Shown here one piece after another: positions 63,943-64,000 of a DNA stretch of 64,000 nt. The number at the start of each line of letters is the position of its first letter. Position 1 is the first letter of the stretch. Source of the DNA: an uncultured bacterium. GTDB taxonomy: Bacteria; Verrucomicrobiota; Lentisphaeria; Victivallales; UBA1829. A program made the position numbers and the translations under genes. The stretch is from assembly GCA_949297765.1 (NCBI GenBank), contig CASFTV010000015.1, positions 43,180-107,179 of the forward strand, given 5' to 3'. The notes beneath the pieces were generated by a model that saw only the letters and a program-made list of their open reading frames with translations, was not told where the DNA came from and did no database searches.

Positions 63943-64000
63943 TTTCACGTTTTTTTGTTTTTTCACGTTTTCTAAACTCATTTTTGTCTTTTGAAGACAA
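63943..64000. other. AT-rich upstream region with repeats
   Basis: TTTCACGTTT occurs at 63943-63952 and 63961-63970, 18 bp apart. At the window edge TTGTCTT and AAGACAA form a 7-bp inverted repeat with a 3-bp centre (63984-64000). Possible operators for the transporter gene; no gene seen. Confidence 0.45.

Noticed and set aside
1..64000. tRNA, rRNA, insertion sequence, phage and CRISPR content
   Set aside because: None of the intergenic stretches shows a cloverleaf, rRNA core sequence, transposase or repeat-spacer pattern on reading; a tRNAscan or Rfam run would settle small RNAs.

Overview
The window is chromosomal DNA of a Gram-negative, polysaccharide-degrading bacterium. I infer a member of the Lentisphaerota close to Victivallis. 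The grounds are repeated pairs of pseudopilin-like (FTLxELL) and large secreted glycoside-hydrolase genes, clustered discoidin-domain proteins, LptF/G and lipid A aminoarabinose genes (so an outer membrane with LPS), and clean sigma70-type promoters. This is an inference; there is no rRNA here to settle it. I see no rRNA, tRNA, insertion sequence, prophage or CRISPR array, and gene density is high throughout.

Layout. 1-3533 (minus): an alpha-galactosidase fragment, a ferredoxin, a prepilin peptidase and three tandem secreted discoidin proteins. 3731-8822: a CNNM/CorC membrane protein, a half-size EamA protein, panD, and an AraC regulator divergent from two sugar-type dehydrogenases. 8974-13218: carbohydrate cassette A (GntR-type regulator, beta-sandwich secreted protein, pseudopilin, GH5). 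13350-20073: housekeeping (mfd, sigma factor with a very long Lys-rich N-terminus, rpsU, LptF/G). 20221-27201: a sugar isomerase-like protein, then STAS, arnC, arnA, arnD, an LPS kinase and panB. 27232-31778: ZIP transporter, TM2/pseudopilin-like fusion, a small unknown, a PPOX-type flavoprotein and the ACT + PFL pair. 31775-36701: cassette B (AraC, pseudopilin, clan GH-A enzyme). 36711-41847 (minus): manA, argS, an apparently inactive alpha/beta hydrolase and a methylenetetrahydrofolate reductase. 42189-50197: a seven-gene catabolic operon (PfkB kinase, FucI-like isomerase, IolB, FGGY kinase, GlcD-like oxidase, Fe-S partner, class II aldolase). 50282-55652: cassette C (pseudopilin, clan GH-A enzyme, divergent GntR-type regulator). 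55783-63897: cassette D (GntR-type regulator, pseudopilin, 1777-residue GH2-like protein), then a DMT transporter.

The most system-like signal is the four-fold repetition of [regulator + one pseudopilin-like protein + one secreted glycosidase], with no SusC/SusD genes, beside a prepilin peptidase. Three regulators share an N-terminal GntR helix-turn-helix with a LacI-like ligand domain. At each of their promoters a tandem repeat with a 10-bp period lies just after the -10 box, and a diverged copy lies at the same position on the cassette C glycosidase promoter. These look like autoregulatory and target operators. I read the cassettes as individually sugar-controlled degradation units whose glycosidase may be displayed or exported together with its own pseudopilin; the coupling is inference.
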